Notes: generated from the sequence alone by a model not told the origin. A stretch of 64,000 nucleotides of DNA from Ehretia macrophylla (GCA_037974665.1 CM075764.1:78322325-78386324); one strand, 5' to 3'. Counted from the first letter of the stretch, positions 10,744 through 24,054 are shown. Translations and numbers: made by a program.

Positions 10744-11515
10744 TGAGACGGAACGCACGTTTTGGCCCAACAAGACAGACGACTTTGCTGAAACGTGCAC
10801 GAAACGAGGCCGATGGTGCAGGTGCGAAAATCTGCCTAAGGCAAAATCGGGCCCTTCCCAATGATTCTATAGCCTTCTAGGTCGGTGAAGATGGTGCAGG
10901 AAACAGCTGGGCGAGAAACTGGTGGAGCAATCCAGATTTTGTGCCAGAAAGTTCTAGAGAATTGCTGAAGCAAGAAGCTGCCCGCTGCCCGACAGTCTAC
11001 CCGCGCTGCCCGGTGCTGTCCAGATTTTTCCAGCAGAGATTTTTGTGGTTAAGTCTGGAATTTTCCATCCAAATATCTATGTAAATATCCTTGTAAATGT
11101 TGACAAATGGCAAGATCAAAATGGCACCAAGTGTATAGATCATAGGCCATGATCTTCCTCATTGTAAAGCTATAAATAGACCCTTGTATGGCCATTTTTG
11201 AGCAATGAAACAAAGTGTGTTTCTCAGCCATTTTCGTGCATCCTTCAAGCTCTCCATACTTAGCCAATTTTTAGCTTTCTTCAAGCAATAGTCCCTTAGT
11301 CTAGCTTGCCTTTGGGTAACACTTCACTCAAACCGCCTACTGCAAGCTTGTGTGCTGAAAAACGACTAAGTGTTGAGGCGACCAACCTCTAACACCTTAG
11401 TTTCGTGCTACTCACTCTGATCTCACCCACTCTCAAGCTCACTTAGCTAGCCATCAGTGTTGGCTAAGGCTGCACGGCGACAGTATTTCGATAACCAAAT
11501 TCTGATCCCGTGACA
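10744..11515 (+). repeat. chromovirus 5' LTR
   Basis: 772 bp from TGAGACGGAACG to CCCGTGACA. A TATA box (TATAAATA) lies at 11171-11178. The PBS follows two bases after the end. Confidence 0.95.
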
Positions 11516-11517
11516 CG

Positions 11518-11530
11518 TGGTATCAGAGCC
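11518..11530 (+). other. primer binding site, initiator-Met tRNA type
   Basis: TGGTATCAGAGCC lies two bases after the 5' LTR. It is complementary to the 3' end of plant initiator methionine tRNA, the usual primer of this group. Confidence 0.9.
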
Positions 11531-11616
11531 AAGGTTGCTTGGCTTGAGTTGGTGCTGCTGAAGACTGCATTGTGCTTTCTTCCTTCAAGTTCGTGGGTTA
11601 ACTTTGGTGTGGGACT

Positions 11617-12830
11617 ATGGCTGCCTCGGAGGAGGAAATGACCAGCACTGAGCAGGTTGTTGTTGAGGGGACGACAACCAGGAGCAAGGCGAAGAAGGGG
11701 TCTTCGCGACATAGCTCGAGGGACCAGTTGAGCACCCTCGAAGGTAGGCTTGTGCGGGTGGAACAAGCCACGTTGGAGAACACTGCAGTGCTGGACGATG
11801 TGTGTACTCGGCTAAGGTAGGTGGAAGCCGGTAGCGAGTCTGATTTGGCCGAACGAGTGCATGAGCTGGAGGATCGAAATGAAGAGCTGCAAGGGCAGGT
11901 ACTCTCTTCTATTAACTCTTTTGTAGATTCAATGCAAAAGACGTTGGAAGAGTTTCGGGCACAATTCAGCGCAAATTTGGCCGAATTGCAAGCGGAACTT
12001 GAGTCGGTTAAGGTTGATGTTGCTTTGTGCAAGGCTGCCGTTAGTGGTGGTGCAGCTACGGTAGCCGTGTCTTCTCCCAGGTTGGACGTGCCGAGACCGA
12101 AGCCGTTCAGTGGCAATCGGAATGCCAGGGAGTTGGAGAACTTTTTGTGGAATCTGGAACAGTATTTTGCTGCAACGGGGCTGGTTGACAATGAAGCGAG
12201 GGTGCGTGCGGCACCTTTGTTCTTGACCGATGTCGCTATGTTATGGTGGAGACAACGTTCTGCCAATATTGAACGAAGGCTGTGTACTATCAATACTTGG
12301 GATGATTTCAAGGCTGAAATCAAGAGGCAGTTCTATCCTGAAAATGTGAAGTACGAAGCCCGTGGACGCTTGAGGCGCTTGACACATAAAGGCGTGATAC
12401 GGGATTATGTGAAGGCGTTCCAAGAGGTAATGCTCGAAATCCCTGACTTGTCTGATAAAGATGCCTTATTTGCTTTCCTAGATGGTTTGTAACCGTGGGC
12501 GAGGCAAGAGCTCCAACGTCGTGGCGTGCAAGATCTTGCTTCGGCCATTGCTGCAGCCGAGAGCTTGATTGAATTTTCCAGGAAAGGTGACAGCAATAGG
12601 CCCAAGGGCCAAGGATTAGGCAAGGGGAAAGGTGGGGGAGGAGGAAATCGGGACAAGGGCTCAACCTCGTCCTCTACAAATAAACCCCCACAAAACAAAG
12701 GCAAAAGCAAACAACAGGCTGACAGTGGCAAATGAGGAAGCCAACAGTTCAAGCCAAAGACATATGAGTGCTATCTATGTGGCAGCAAGGACCACCATAT
12801 TGCCGAATGTCCACAAAGGGGTAAAATGGC
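11617..12830 (+). other. chromovirus gag region (fossil)
   Basis: The region encodes a gag-type capsid: a charged, coiled-coil N-terminus, then the retrotransposon gag domain (PFSGNRNARELENFLWNLEQ, WWRQR, QFYPEN), a Gly/Lys/Ser-rich linker and a CCHC knuckle (CYLCGSKDHHIAEC) at about 12767-12810. Position after the PBS and domain order are standard. Decayed. Confidence 0.9.
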
Positions 12831-15800
12831 CTCGTTGATCAAGGAACGTGAAGCCGAACAGTCCCAAGAGCAGGAAACGCAGATGGGGTCGTTGCGAATT
12901 CTAAATGCCGTGAAGGCTGAAGTGGAGAAATCGGCAGAACGACGAAAGGGGTCATTGTTTATCTCCATCAATATCAGGGGCAAACCGTTGAAGACATTGG
13001 TGGATACAGGGGCCACCAACAATTTTATGAGGGCCGATGTTGCAAACAAGATGGACCTTCAGGTGACTAAGACCCAAGGCCTAATTAAGGCAGCCAACTC
13101 CAAGGCCGTGCCTATCATTGGTGTTGCTCGTGGTGTACAGACCAAGATCGGTGAATGGCAAGGATATGTCAATTACATCGTAGTGCCGTTGGACGACTAT
13201 GACGTGGTGCTCGGGTTGGAGTGGCTTGATGAGGTACATGCTTTATTGGTTCCATTTGGTAACTCTCTTGTATTGACAGGCGGTACCACGCCATGCACGG
13301 TGTCGATGGTGCGGGAAACCAAAGCCGGAGCCAAGACCCTATCGGCTATGCAGTTGGTGAAAGGGCTAAAACGGCAGGAAGAAACGTACCTGGTGACGGT
13401 CTGAGAGGATGAACCAGATGGGAGACCAGACTCTATTCCCCAATCTGTGCAGGCGGTGCTTAACGAGTATACTGATATTATGCCTAAGGAGCTGCCCAAA
13501 TAATTGCCCTCGAAACGTGAGGTGGAACACAGGATTGAGCTGGTGGAAGGTGCCCGACCACCAGCCCAACCGCCGTACAGGATGGCCCAGAATGAGCTAG
13601 CCGAGTTGAAACGGCAGTTGCAAGAGCTTTTTGATGCAGGCATGGTGAGGCCATCCAGTAGCCCGTTTGGGGCCCCGGTACTGTTCCAGAAAAAGGCCGA
13701 TGGTTCCCTAAGGATGTGTGTTGATTATCGGGCCTTGAACAAAATCACCATCAAGAACAAGTACCCAATCCCACTTATTATGGAGCTGTTTGATCAGTTG
13801 GGTGCAGCCCGATACTTCTCCAAAATTGACTTGTGGTCAGGGTATTGGCAAGTCAGGATTGCTAAGGGGGACGAAGCAAAAACGGCCTGCGTGACCAGGT
13901 ATGGTGCATATGAATTTCTGGTCATGCCATTTGGTTTAACTAATGCCCCTGCTACTTTTTGTACCTTGATGAATAAGGTGTTCCAACCCTTTTTGGATAA
14001 GTTCGTTGTCGTCTACCTAGACGACATTGTTGTTTACAGCTCGAGTTTGGAAGACCATGTGGGGCATTTGAGACAGGTTTTCCAAAAGTTGAGGGAGCAC
14101 GAGTTGTATATCAAGCTGGAGAAGTGCAGCTTTGCCCAGGAGGAGGTGCATTTCCTCGGGCATATTGTTGGCGGAGGCAAAATACGAATGGATCCAGCCA
14201 AGGTGCAGGCCATTCTTGACTGGGAGCCGCCCAACGGTGTCCCGCAGTTGCGGTCGTTTCTCGGCTTGGTGAACTATTATCGGAGATTTATCAAGGGTTA
14301 TTCAGCTATTGCCGCCCCATTGACGGATATGCTCAAGAAAAACAGGTCGTAGTCGTGGGACGAGATGTGTCAACGTGCCTTTGAAGCCCTCAAAGTAGCA
14401 GTCACAGCCGAGCCGGTGTTGGCGTTACCAGATTTCGGTAAGCCATTTGAGGTGCATACTGATGCCTCTGATTTTGCAATTGGTGGTGTATTGATGCAGG
14501 AAAAACACCCAATTGCCTTCGAGAGTCGCAAGCTAAACGACACGGAACGGTGGTACTCGGTGCATGAAAAAGAAATGACTGCCGTTGTACATTGTCTACA
14601 GACCTGGCGGTATTATTTGCTTGGGTCGAAGTTCGTGGTGCGAACCGATAATGTTGCTGCAAGCTATTTCCAGACTCAGAAAAAGTTGACGCCCAAGCAA
14701 GCCCGGTGGCAAGGATTTTTGGCGGAGTTTGATTTTGTGATGGAGTACAAGCCAGGCCGTGACAACCGTGTTGCCGATGCACTGAGCAGAAAGGCAGAGC
14801 TTGCTACCATTAGCCGTCCCACTAGTCCCTTGAATGACAAGATACGTGAGGGGCTGAAGCATGATCTAGTTGCTCAAGGACTGATCAACTATGCCATGGA
14901 GGGAAAGACTCGACAGTTTTGGGAAAGGGACGGATTGTTGCTGACGAAGGGTGACCGACTGTACGTGCCGAAGTGGGAAAACTTGAGGCGTGAAATTCTG
15001 AAGGAGTGCCATGATTCCTTGTGGGCAGGTCACCCCGGCATGCATCGCACTATGGCCTTGGTGGAAGATGCTTACTATTGGCCACGGATGCGAGATGATG
15101 TGGAGACTTATGTGCGGACATGTCTTGTGTGACAACAAGACAAGCTTGAGCAGAAACATCCGGCTGGACTCCTACAACCGTTACCGGTGCCGGAGTACCC
15201 GTTTGAAAGTGTCACAATGGACTTCATCACTTGCCTGCCGAAGTCAGAGGGATGTGGCACAATTCTGGTCGTGGTAGACAGATTTTCAAAGTATGCTATT
15301 TTTATCCCAGCCTCGCCGGATGTTACCGCACAAGAGACAGCTAGACTCTTTATGAGGTACGTGGTGAAATGGTGGGGAGTGCCGAAGACGATCGTTAGTG
15401 ACCGAGACCCTCGTTTCACAGGCAAATTTTGGTCTGAGCTGTTCAAGCTACTTGGTTCTGACCTGGCGTTTTAAACTAGCTTTCATACGCAGACCGATGG
15501 GCAAACAGAACGGGTGAATGCATTATTGGAGCTGTACTTGCGGCATTATGTGAGTGCAAATCAGCGGGACTGGGTTCGGTTGCTTGATGTGGCCTAGTTT
15601 TCCTATAACCTCCAAAGGTCGGAATCAACAGGACGGAGCCCGTTTGAGCTAGCCACTGGCCGACAACCGTTAACTCCACACACGGTTGATCCAGGCTACA
15701 CAGGGAATGCCCCAGCTGCCTACAAGTTCGCCAAGGAGATGCAAGAGGAACGGGATATAGCCCGTGCTGCTCTTGAGAAAGCAGCCAAGAAAATGAAGAA

Positions 15801-16299
15801 GTGGGCCGACAAAAAGAGACGGTTCGTGGAGTATAACGAAGGTGACATGGTGATGGTGAAGTTGATTCCTACACAATTCAAGTCCCTTCGTTCGGTGTAT
15901 AAAGGATTGGTGCGGAGATATGAAGGACCGTTCAGGGTGGTAAAACGGGTTGGCAAAGTTTCCTATCAACTTGAGCTACCACCCAAGTTGAAGATTCATC
16001 CGGTGTTCCATGTGAGCTTCTTGAAGCCATATCATGCAGATGCGGAGGACCCGAGCCAAGGTGAATCAAGTCGTGCCCCAACAGCCGTCGTCACTTCATA
16101 TGACCGGCAGGTGGAGAAAATCTTGGCTGACCGACAGAAGGGCAAACGAGGTGTGAAGAGATGGACTGAGTACTTGGTGAAATGGAAAGGCTTGCCCAAG
16201 AGTGAAAATAGCTGGGAGCACGAAGATTTGATGTGGCAGTTCAAGAAGGAAATTGAAGAGTTTCAGCATGCTAAGGCGTCGGGGACGACGCCTACTTAA
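12830..16299 (+). other. chromovirus pol region with chromodomain (fossil)
   Basis: In order: aspartic protease (VDTGATNNFM, about 13000), RT (YLDDIVVYS, about 14015-14045), RNase H (HTDASDFAIGGVL, about 14455), integrase zinc-binding segment (AGHPGMHRT, about 15030), integrase core (VTMDFITCLPKSEG and SDRDPRFTGKFW, 15210-15440), and a chromodomain near the end (EYLVKWKGLPKSENSWE, 16170-16220). The chromodomain is known in this group to guide insertion into heterochromatin. The region is broken. Confidence 0.93.
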
Positions 16300-16310
16300 G
16301 TGGGGGAGGG

Positions 16311-17082
16311 TGAGACGGAACGCACGTTTTGGCCCAACAAGACCGACGGCTTTGTTGAAACGTGCACGAAACGAGGCCGATGGTGCAGGTGCGAAAATCT
16401 GCCTAAGGCAAAATCAGGCCCTTCCCAATGATTCTAGAGCCTTCTAGGTTGGTAAAGATGGTGCAGGAAGCAGCTGGGCGAGAAACTGGTGGAGCAATCC
16501 AGATTTTATGCCAGAAAGTTCTAGAGAATTGCTGAAGCAAGAAGCTGCCCGCTGCCCGACAGTCTGCCCGCGCTGCCCGGTGCTGTCCAGATTTTTCCAG
16601 CAGAGATTTTTGTGGTTAAGTCTGGAATTTTCCAGCCAAATATCTATGTAAATATCCTTGTAAATGTTGACAAATGGCAAGATCAAAATGGCACCAAGTG
16701 TATAGATCATAAGCCATGATCTTCCTCATTGTAAAGCTATAAATAGACCCTTGTATGGCCATTTTTGAGCAATGAAACAGAGTGTGTTTCTCAGCCATTT
16801 TCGTGCATCCTTCAAGCTCTCCATACTTAGCCAATTTTTAGCTTTCTTCAAGCAATAGTCCCTTAGTCTAGCTTGCCTTTGGGTAACACTTCACTCAAAC
16901 CGCCCACTACAAGCTTGTGTGCTGAAAAATGACTAAATGTTGAGGCGACCAACCTCTAACACCTTAGTTTCGTGCTGCTCACTCTGATCTCACCCACTCT
17001 CAGGCGCACTTAGCTAGCCATCAGTGTTGGCTAAGGCCGCACAGCGACAATATTTCGATAACCAAATTCTGATCCCGTGACA
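16311..17082 (+). repeat. chromovirus 3' LTR
   Basis: 772 bp, same ends as the 5' copy, preceded by the purine tract AAGTGGGGGAGGG at 16298-16310. Its TATA box lies at the same offset (16738-16745). TATG follows at 17083-17086. Confidence 0.95.
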
Positions 17083-17577
17083 TATGCCCCACTTAGAAGC
17101 TCGTAGGTATAGGTGTACTCTTTCTTTGATAGTACGTATTTAGAATATACATCTACGGTGGTCCATCCAATTCATACATATGCATAAGTGTAATAAGTCT
17201 AGAACAAATCCATGATCAAGGCAAAATCACCCTTATACAAAAAGGAACTTATTCCATTATGACCTCTATAATAGTAAAATGCCTAGCTTTACTACTAAGT
17301 CATGAAAATAGTAATTATGCTTATCAAGTAACCATGACTCAGACCTTCTGTGCGTAACCACCATGTACCTAAGTCAACACTTGAAGCAAGGACCTTTCAT
17401 ACATATACTAATACAATCATCCAAATAATAAATAAGAGAAGAACATGCTCATAACAATGAGGTGATACTTTATTATCATTGCAAATATTCATATTATAGA
17501 AATGGAAAGTGCTAGTGGTCTTTTGGGCACGCTAATCTTAACAGACTCCTACTTGTACAAAAGAACACTAAACTAAG

Positions 17578-20370
17578 TCACCTAATAACCAAACACCCAA
17601 TGGACTCAACATGCCCTGAGAACACCTTCTCCATAAGAGTCCTAGTAAAAGGATATGTTAAGTTATTTGTAAAGGCAATCTTTTTCACCACTATTTCTCC
17701 TTTTTGAATGAACTCAAGGATCAAGTGGTACTTTCTCTCAATATGTTTTTCTTTTTGGTGATTCCTCGACTCTTTACTCTGTGTCACAGCCCCACTATTG
17801 TTGCAATAGATGATCATGGGTTTCTCCGCAGGCACTACCTTGAGCTCTAATAGGAACTTTCTCAACCAAATAGCCTCCTTTGCAGCTTCTGATGCCGCCA
17901 TATACTCAGCTTCTATGGTAGAGTCTGCGATGCAATTCTGCTTCACACTTCTCTATGAAACTGTGCATCCTGATAGGGTGAATACATATCCAGAAGTTGA
18001 CCTCTTAGAATCCCTATCAGATTGGAAGTCCGAGTCTGTGTATGTCAGCGGAGTCAGATCTTTAGTTCGGTAGACCAACATATAATCTTTCGTTCTCCGA
18101 AGATACTTGAATATATGTTTGACTGCTACCCACTGATTTTGTCCAGGGTTTGACTAATATCTGCTAACCATGCCAACGACAAAACAGATGTTTGGCCTAG
18201 TACACAACATTCCATACATGAGAGTTCCAACTGGCGAAGCATATGAAACTCATCTCATGCTCTCTTTCTCTTCAGGAGTCTTGGGGCACTGATCCTTAGA
18301 GAGAGGTACTCCATGTTTGAAGGGCATTAAACCCTTCTTTGAGTTTTGCATGTTAAACTTAGCCAATATTTTTTCAATGTACGAAGCTTAGGACAGAGCT
18401 AGTACCATGTTCCTCCGATCACGTGGTAACTTGATTCCTAGAGCATAACTAGCTTCACCCAAGTCCTTCATCTAGAATTGAGAAGACAACCAAATCTTCG
18501 TAGAAGTGAGCAATCCTATGTCATCCCCAATTAATAGGATGTCATCTACATACAGGACAAGAAATACAACAGCACGACTATCCTTTTTCTTGTATACACA
18601 TGGCTCATCAACGTTTTGCTCAAAACCAAAGGCTTTGACTGCTTCGTTGAACCATATGTTCCAAGCTCTAGATGCTTGCTTAAGTCCATAGATGGATCTC
18701 TTAAGCTTACATACTATGTTTTCTTGGCCTTTCGCAACAAATCCATCCAACTAGGTCATGTAAATGGATTCCTGAAGATTCCCATTAAGGAATGTAGTCT
18801 TGGCATCCATTTGCCATATCTCGTAGTCATAATGACATGCGATAGCCAAGAAGATCTTAATGGATTTAAGCATGGCTACCGATGAGAAGGTTTCTTCATA
18901 ATCGATCCTTTCTTTCTGAGTATAACATTTCGCTACCAGCCTGGCTTTGAAGGTTTCCACCTTCCCATCCACTCCTCTCTTTCTTTTGTAAACCCATTTA
19001 CACCCTATGGGTTTTACCCCTTCGGGTGCTTTTATAAGATCCCAAACCTTGTTAGAGTACATGGACTCCAACTCGGATTCTATTGCCTTATGCCATTTAT
19101 CAGCATCTATATCTGGCACTGCTTTATCGTAACTAGTGGGATCATCGATCTGGTCGGAGATTGCTCCAAAAAACTCTTCAAGCCATTGATCAGGTTGTGA
19201 TGTTTTCCTCTTATTACGTCGAGGTTCCAGTGCCTTTAAGGGAAGTGGTTGTTCACTTTCTACTTCAGGAGTAGGTGCAGGTAATTGAGTCAAAGTCTCA
19301 GTGACTTCCTCTAATGTAGTCTCCGAATTCGTCCTTTGATGGATAACATTATCATCCTCCAAGTATCTAGCATGAGTACTTATCGACACCCTTTGCTCCT
19401 TAAGATTATAGAAAATTCCACCTTTAGTTCCTTTTGGGTAACCTATGAAATAGCACATCTCAGACCTTGATTCTAGCTTTGAGGCGAAGTTATTTAGTAC
19501 ATAAGCTGGACATCCCCAAATGTGGAAGTGCCTTAAAGTGGGCTTTCGCTCAGTCCATAATTCATGAGAAGTTTTAGGTATTGACTTAGATGGCACATGG
19601 TTCAAGATGTATGCTGCTGCTTCTAAGGCATAACCCCAAAATGATATGGACAGAGTCACATTACTCATCATAGACCTCACCATATCAAGTAGGGTCCGAT
19701 TTCTTCTCTCAGACACACCATTCAGTTGAGGGGTGTATGGTGTGGTCAACTGAATCACAATTCCCTATTGTGTGAGATAGTCCTTGAACTCACCCGAGAG
19801 GTATTCTCCACCTTGATCAGACCAAAGTGCTTTTATGGATTTTCCTAATTGCAACTCCGCCTCAGCTTTAAATTCTCTGAACTTTCCAAAAGCTTCAGAT
19901 TTGCGGTGCATTAGGTAAACATACCCATATCTTAAGTAATCATCTATGAAGGTTACAAAATACTCAAAGCCTCCTCGAGCCGGTATGTTCATGGGTTCAC
20001 ACACATCAGTGTGCACTAATTCTAACACTTGACTTGACCTATACCCCTTCGAGGTAAACGACCTTTTGGTCATCTTTCTTTTTAGGTAGAATTCACAGTG
20101 ATCCCATGGTTCAAGTTCTAATGAGTCCAAGAACCCATCCTTGACCAATCTCTGCATCCTGTTTAGGTTTATAAGACCCAAACGTAGGTGCCACAAGTAG
20201 GTGTCATTAGTGGAAACAATCTTTCTTTTTAGGGAAGTTGACCATTCTGGTTCTACATTATACACATTGGAAATAGTAGGATAAAGATAAAACAAATTAT
20301 CATTTTTACTAATAGAAAAACCAGTATGGAAAGAAATAGAGTATCCCTTAACAGTTAACTGCGAAACCAA
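17578..20370 (-). other. Copia pol remains (fossil)
   Basis: Read leftward: pre-integrase zinc segment (WHLRLG, about 20180), integrase core (FVTFIDDY, about 19950; LNGVSERRNRT, about 19720), RT with IGCKWVYK (about 19000) and YVDDILLIGDD (about 18540), and RNase H with ADSTIEAEYMA (about 17910). Integrase before RT identifies Ty1/Copia. The region is broken with several interruptions. Confidence 0.9.
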
Positions 20371-20381
20371 AATAAGATTAT

Positions 20382-20909
20382 GTGCAATTATTTAATTTAA
20401 TTTCAGCCAATAGTTAAAAATAGAAACCCTTTTTCCAATAAAATAGAAGTCTATTTTTAATATATAATTGCCAATTAAATTAAATACTCTCTCTCATAGT
20501 TATTACTATAATATAAATATTACTCAAATGATTAATTGGCTAGAAAGGGGACCAAAAGACATATTTACCTTTTCACTAAAAATGAATAAAATATTCTTGC
20601 TAGTCTCCTAGCAATATTTTATCACTTTAACTTGGTCCACTCCACTATAGGACTACAACTATACTTAAGGATAAATACTGTATTTACAGGAACAATCTTC
20701 CGCCCAACTAAGTGATGAAATAACCACAATGCCCCTCTATACTCATTTGTAGTCAAGACAGGTTCCACAATGTATTATCACCTCTTGAACTACATCTTAA
20801 ACTCCTTAGATTATCTGAATCCACCATCCAACCATCCTCCAGGAGTTATCCACTTATCTAAGGGAACTACCCTCAAGTGTAACACCAAGTACAACATCCT
20901 CTACTACTA
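20382..20909 (-). repeat. Copia 5' LTR remnant
   Basis: Matches the left LTR over gtgcaattatttaattt through the ctactactatg phrase. Only part of the LTR is present. Confidence 0.8.
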
Positions 20910-22252
20910 TGTGATCGCTCTCGGTTGTGCGTCTAAAACGCATGTAAAATATAACCAAGTTAAAAACCCGCAAGTGCACAGATCTTGTAGTGTAGTGTGC
21001 TTTGAGTATGGAATCGTATCCACAGGAAAACTCGTTAGTTAGTTAGTAAAGTAATGTGCAAAAGTGTTAAATTGATAAAAATGACAGTTTGTAAAGATGG
21101 AGTTTGAGTGACGTGCTGGAATGTAAATTATACTACAACTAAACTAAAGCTAAGTTAAGTAATTGTTGAATACGAGGGAGATGAATCTAGGGGGATGGAT
21201 ATGCAAAGTGGCAGTCAATATAGGCTCGGCATCCAGGATTCTCTAATTCTATATAAGGGTTAAGCTAAAAGCATTAACCTAATCAATTATCTTAGTCTAT
21301 TAAAATCCTGATTACTAACTCTATTGTTGGTGCTGTTCTATCTACGAGTCCGTTATATAGCCGTAGTATGGATCTGTCCTTGCAACCTGACGTAAAAGGT
21401 CTGTTTCAACTAAATAATCGACATCTCCTTACTAGTCTAGAACTATGGTATAACCTATAGTCATGGAATCTAAGGTTATCAATCTATTGATTCGCTATTA
21501 AAGCATGGATATATGGCACGAAAGTAAAACAATCATAACATCTACTTAAAAACATTACGTATGAAAGACAATACTTAATTAAAGCAAGCCATATATTGCA
21601 ATTGATTTGAATAAACTGAATTCGAGACCATATATTAAAAGACTGTCATTTACAATATTCTCTCCTAGATAATAGTTCTACTCAGACATAATAATAAATA
21701 CAAGTTGTACAAATAAGAGAGTCAAGAAAGGCTTCCCTGATATGACGACTTTGCATTTCTGATTCCAAGAATTTGAGCAGAGATCTAACGCAAAATAACT
21801 ATTTGGGCGGAGATTCTACTGAATAAGAGCTACTTGGGCAGAACTTCCCCCGAATAAGAGCTTTTCTATTAAAAGCTATTCGGGCAGAACTTCCCTTGTA
21901 TTCTACTAATACTACTAAATTACACTAACAAATTAATTAAAATTTATTTAAAACTAACTAAATTAATAATTAAAACAAATTATAAATCTAAATTAATATA
22001 TATTTTGGTATGGGAAGGGGGATTATTTATAGGCCAAGAAATTTGTGGCGTGCTCGAGCGCTCCTCCCTTTGTCAAATTGGAGCGCACCGCGTGGCCTTT
22101 CCAGAAGGAAATAGAAGATACTGTTGAGGGTGCTCGAGCGCCAGTCAGCCGCGCTCAAGCGCCCTTCAGCTGCTCCGTTGGATTTGCGTCTCGTGTTAAT
22201 TCCAGAAGATGGTGAAAGTTTCTTGAGGGGCGCTCGAGCACCTTTTTGTTCT
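20910..22252. repeat. unassigned repeat-like block
   Basis: It begins TGTGATCGCTCTCGG and soon contains atcgtatccacagg, a phrase I associate from memory with widespread plant LTR-type repeats. The right part is GC-richer, with repeated gcgctcgagc motifs (about 22053-22240). No coding region is recognised. It abuts the Copia LTR remnant on the left and the Tat LTR remnant on the right, and could be one or two separate insertions. Confidence 0.4.
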
Positions 22253-22351
22253 CAGAGTGGGGACTGTGGGAATCCACCCTCGGTTCTTTTATTTTACAGG
22301 TTCAGGTTTAGCCCAGGAAGCATTTTGGGGCAGCCATATTTTACTTTAACA
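22253..22351 (+). repeat. Tat element 5' LTR remnant
   Basis: About 100 bp matching the end of the 3' LTR (gggaatccaccctcggttct ... ctttaaca). Confidence 0.8.
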
Positions 22352-22352
22352 G

Positions 22353-22372
22353 TTTGGCACCGTCTGTGGGAA
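22353..22372 (+). other. Tat-type primer binding site
   Basis: TTTGGCACCGTCTGTGGGAA starts one base after the LTR end, a hallmark of the Tat/Retand group. Confidence 0.8.
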
Positions 22373-22403
22373 ACGTTTCTAGTAGTCCCACTAAGATACC
22401 ACA

Positions 22404-24054
22404 ATGGTTCATACACGCAGTCAAGCCAACGCCGGGGAAAACTAGAACCCCCCAGAGGAGCATCAAGTTCATGGAGCCGCTGATCCTCCGGTGTCGGCAA
22501 TTCCACTTAATATAGCATCGCCTAGAGAGACTGCTGCCCCGATTCTTCCAGTATTCGTTCAAGGGCATATGTCGTCTTGATCCCAGCAGGTTGATTTACT
22601 AACCCTAGTTCAATTGTTCAACAGGCTGAGGAAGGCCTTTAATCAGTTCCTCCAGACTCAGGGTCTGGTACGACCAGAGACAGTACCCCTTCAGTAGGAA
22701 GATCCAGTAGCAGGTAACCAGCCTCAACCTCCCGTGCTTTCGGTGGATACAACAGCTTCAGCAGGACCGGTGGATAGGCTGGAATAGGAGGCGGCGAGAA
22801 GACCCCCACGACATAGGGGGCAGAAGATCTCTCGCAGCCAAGGGGGACAGTATTAGGCCTTGGTAGAGCAAGGGAAACATCACCCATTTTCCAGAGAAGT
22901 AATGTAGGAGCCCATGTCGTATGGGTACAAACTTCCGAGTCTGCATACCTATGATGGATCCGGAGATCCGGAGGACCACCTCATATTCTTTGAGCATCAT
23001 ATGACGTTCCAGGATGTCCCATATGCCATCAAGTATCGGGCCTTCCCGGTAAAGCTGGTGGGATCTACACAAAAGTGGTTTGCTGGCTTGGTGGAGGGCT
23101 TGATTCATCATTTTGACTAGCTCACCGGTTTGCTCCTAGCTCGGTTTGCTAGCAGCAAAAAGCCCCCAAGACTCACCACGTCTCTGTTGTCCATAAAACA
23201 ACAACGGGGTAAGACGCTACGGGATTACACTCAGTGATTTAATCAAGCAGCCTTGGAAGTCCTAGACCTCTACCAGTCTGTTGTAATGGTTGCATACATG
23301 CAGAGCCTGCACTTTAGGCCCTTGTAGGCCTCCTTGGGAAAAATGATGCCCCGAGATTTGGAAGAACTCATGGCTCGGGCTTCCAAGTATATCAGCTCCG
23401 AAGAAGTAATGTCAGTCAAGAATAAGGAAAAGAAGGGAGGCTCGGCTAAGAGGAAGGCTCAAGAAGTAAACAAACAGAGGAAAACCTCGAAGGGCCGGAT
23501 AGAAGGATAGGGCAATAACAATTGGGGCAGGTTTGAGCGGACTTATACCCCAATAAACGCCCCTAGAGTGAAAATTCTGCACGAAATCCAAACCCACCGA
23601 GAATTCCATTGGACAGCTAGGATGACAGGCAACCCGGACAAAAGGGTAAATGATAAATATTGTAGGTACCATAAGAACCATGGCCATGATATAGAAGATT
23701 TCAAGCAGCTTAAAACAGAGATAGATGTGCTAGTAAGAAAGGGGCTGCTGAATAGGTTTGTTGCAAGAAACCAGGAGCCCCGGCGGGATAGAGAGCGGAG
23801 CCCCAGGCGTGACTGGGAATGTAATCCCTGGTGTGAGAGGGAACACAGCCCAAGGCGCCGGAGAGAGCAAGAGAATCGGCACTTGGGGCTAGTTGATACC
23901 ATTGTTGGGGGATTCACCTCTAGGGGAGCCAACAGAGTAGCAAGAAGATCATATGTCAGATCTGCAAGGGAAGAGCACTGGTAGAAAAGGTCGAGGACGG
24001 AAGAACAATTGACGTTCACCATAAATGATCTCCAAGGTGTAATATACCCACATT
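22404..24054 (+). other. Tat gag region (fossil)
   Basis: It starts MVHTRSQA, as Tat gags do, followed by the capsid core (YDGSGDPEDHL, 22952-22985; KYRAFPVKLVGSTQKWF, about 23035) and a late Cys/His segment (CRYHKNHGHDIEDF, about 23662-23705) before an Arg/Ser/Glu-rich tail. Broken. Confidence 0.85.

Larger units (their letters stand above)
10744..17082 (+). mobile_element. Ty3/gypsy chromovirus with both LTRs (fossil)
   Basis: A full-length copy of 6.3 kb with 772-bp LTRs, flanked by TATG on both sides. Internal parts in order: Met-type PBS, gag with CCHC knuckle, protease, RT, RNase H, integrase and a C-terminal chromodomain, then a purine tract. Reading frames are broken by about half a dozen interruptions. 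The two LTRs differ at roughly 23 of 772 positions by eye, about 3%, which at 1.3e-8 substitutions per site per year would be about one million years. The chromodomain places it in the chromoviruses; wording of RT and integrase suggests a Galadriel/Reina-type lineage, which is an inference. Confidence 0.95.
9480..20909 (-). mobile_element. Copia LTR retrotransposon (fossil), split by a chromovirus
   Basis: An LTR lies on the left (about 9480-10743), coding remains at 17578-20370 and a second LTR remnant on the right (about 20382-20909). The two LTR pieces share long phrases such as gactaattggct-type AT-rich sequence and tactactatg. The coding order read leftward (integrase, RT, RNase H) is that of Ty1/Copia. 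The element is broken, with several interruptions, and gag and protease are not recognisable. The chromovirus at 10744-17082 inserted into it, so it is the older of the two. The outer left boundary is approximate and the lineage within Copia is not assigned. Confidence 0.85.

Noticed and set aside
11464-12752. Minus-strand open frames of up to 241 codons over the chromovirus gag
   Set aside because: They lie opposite real gag coding and have no family resemblance; ordinary shadow frames.
20910-22252. This block as the missing part of the Tat 5' LTR
   Set aside because: It does not match the 35393-35937 LTR; homology begins only at about 22253.
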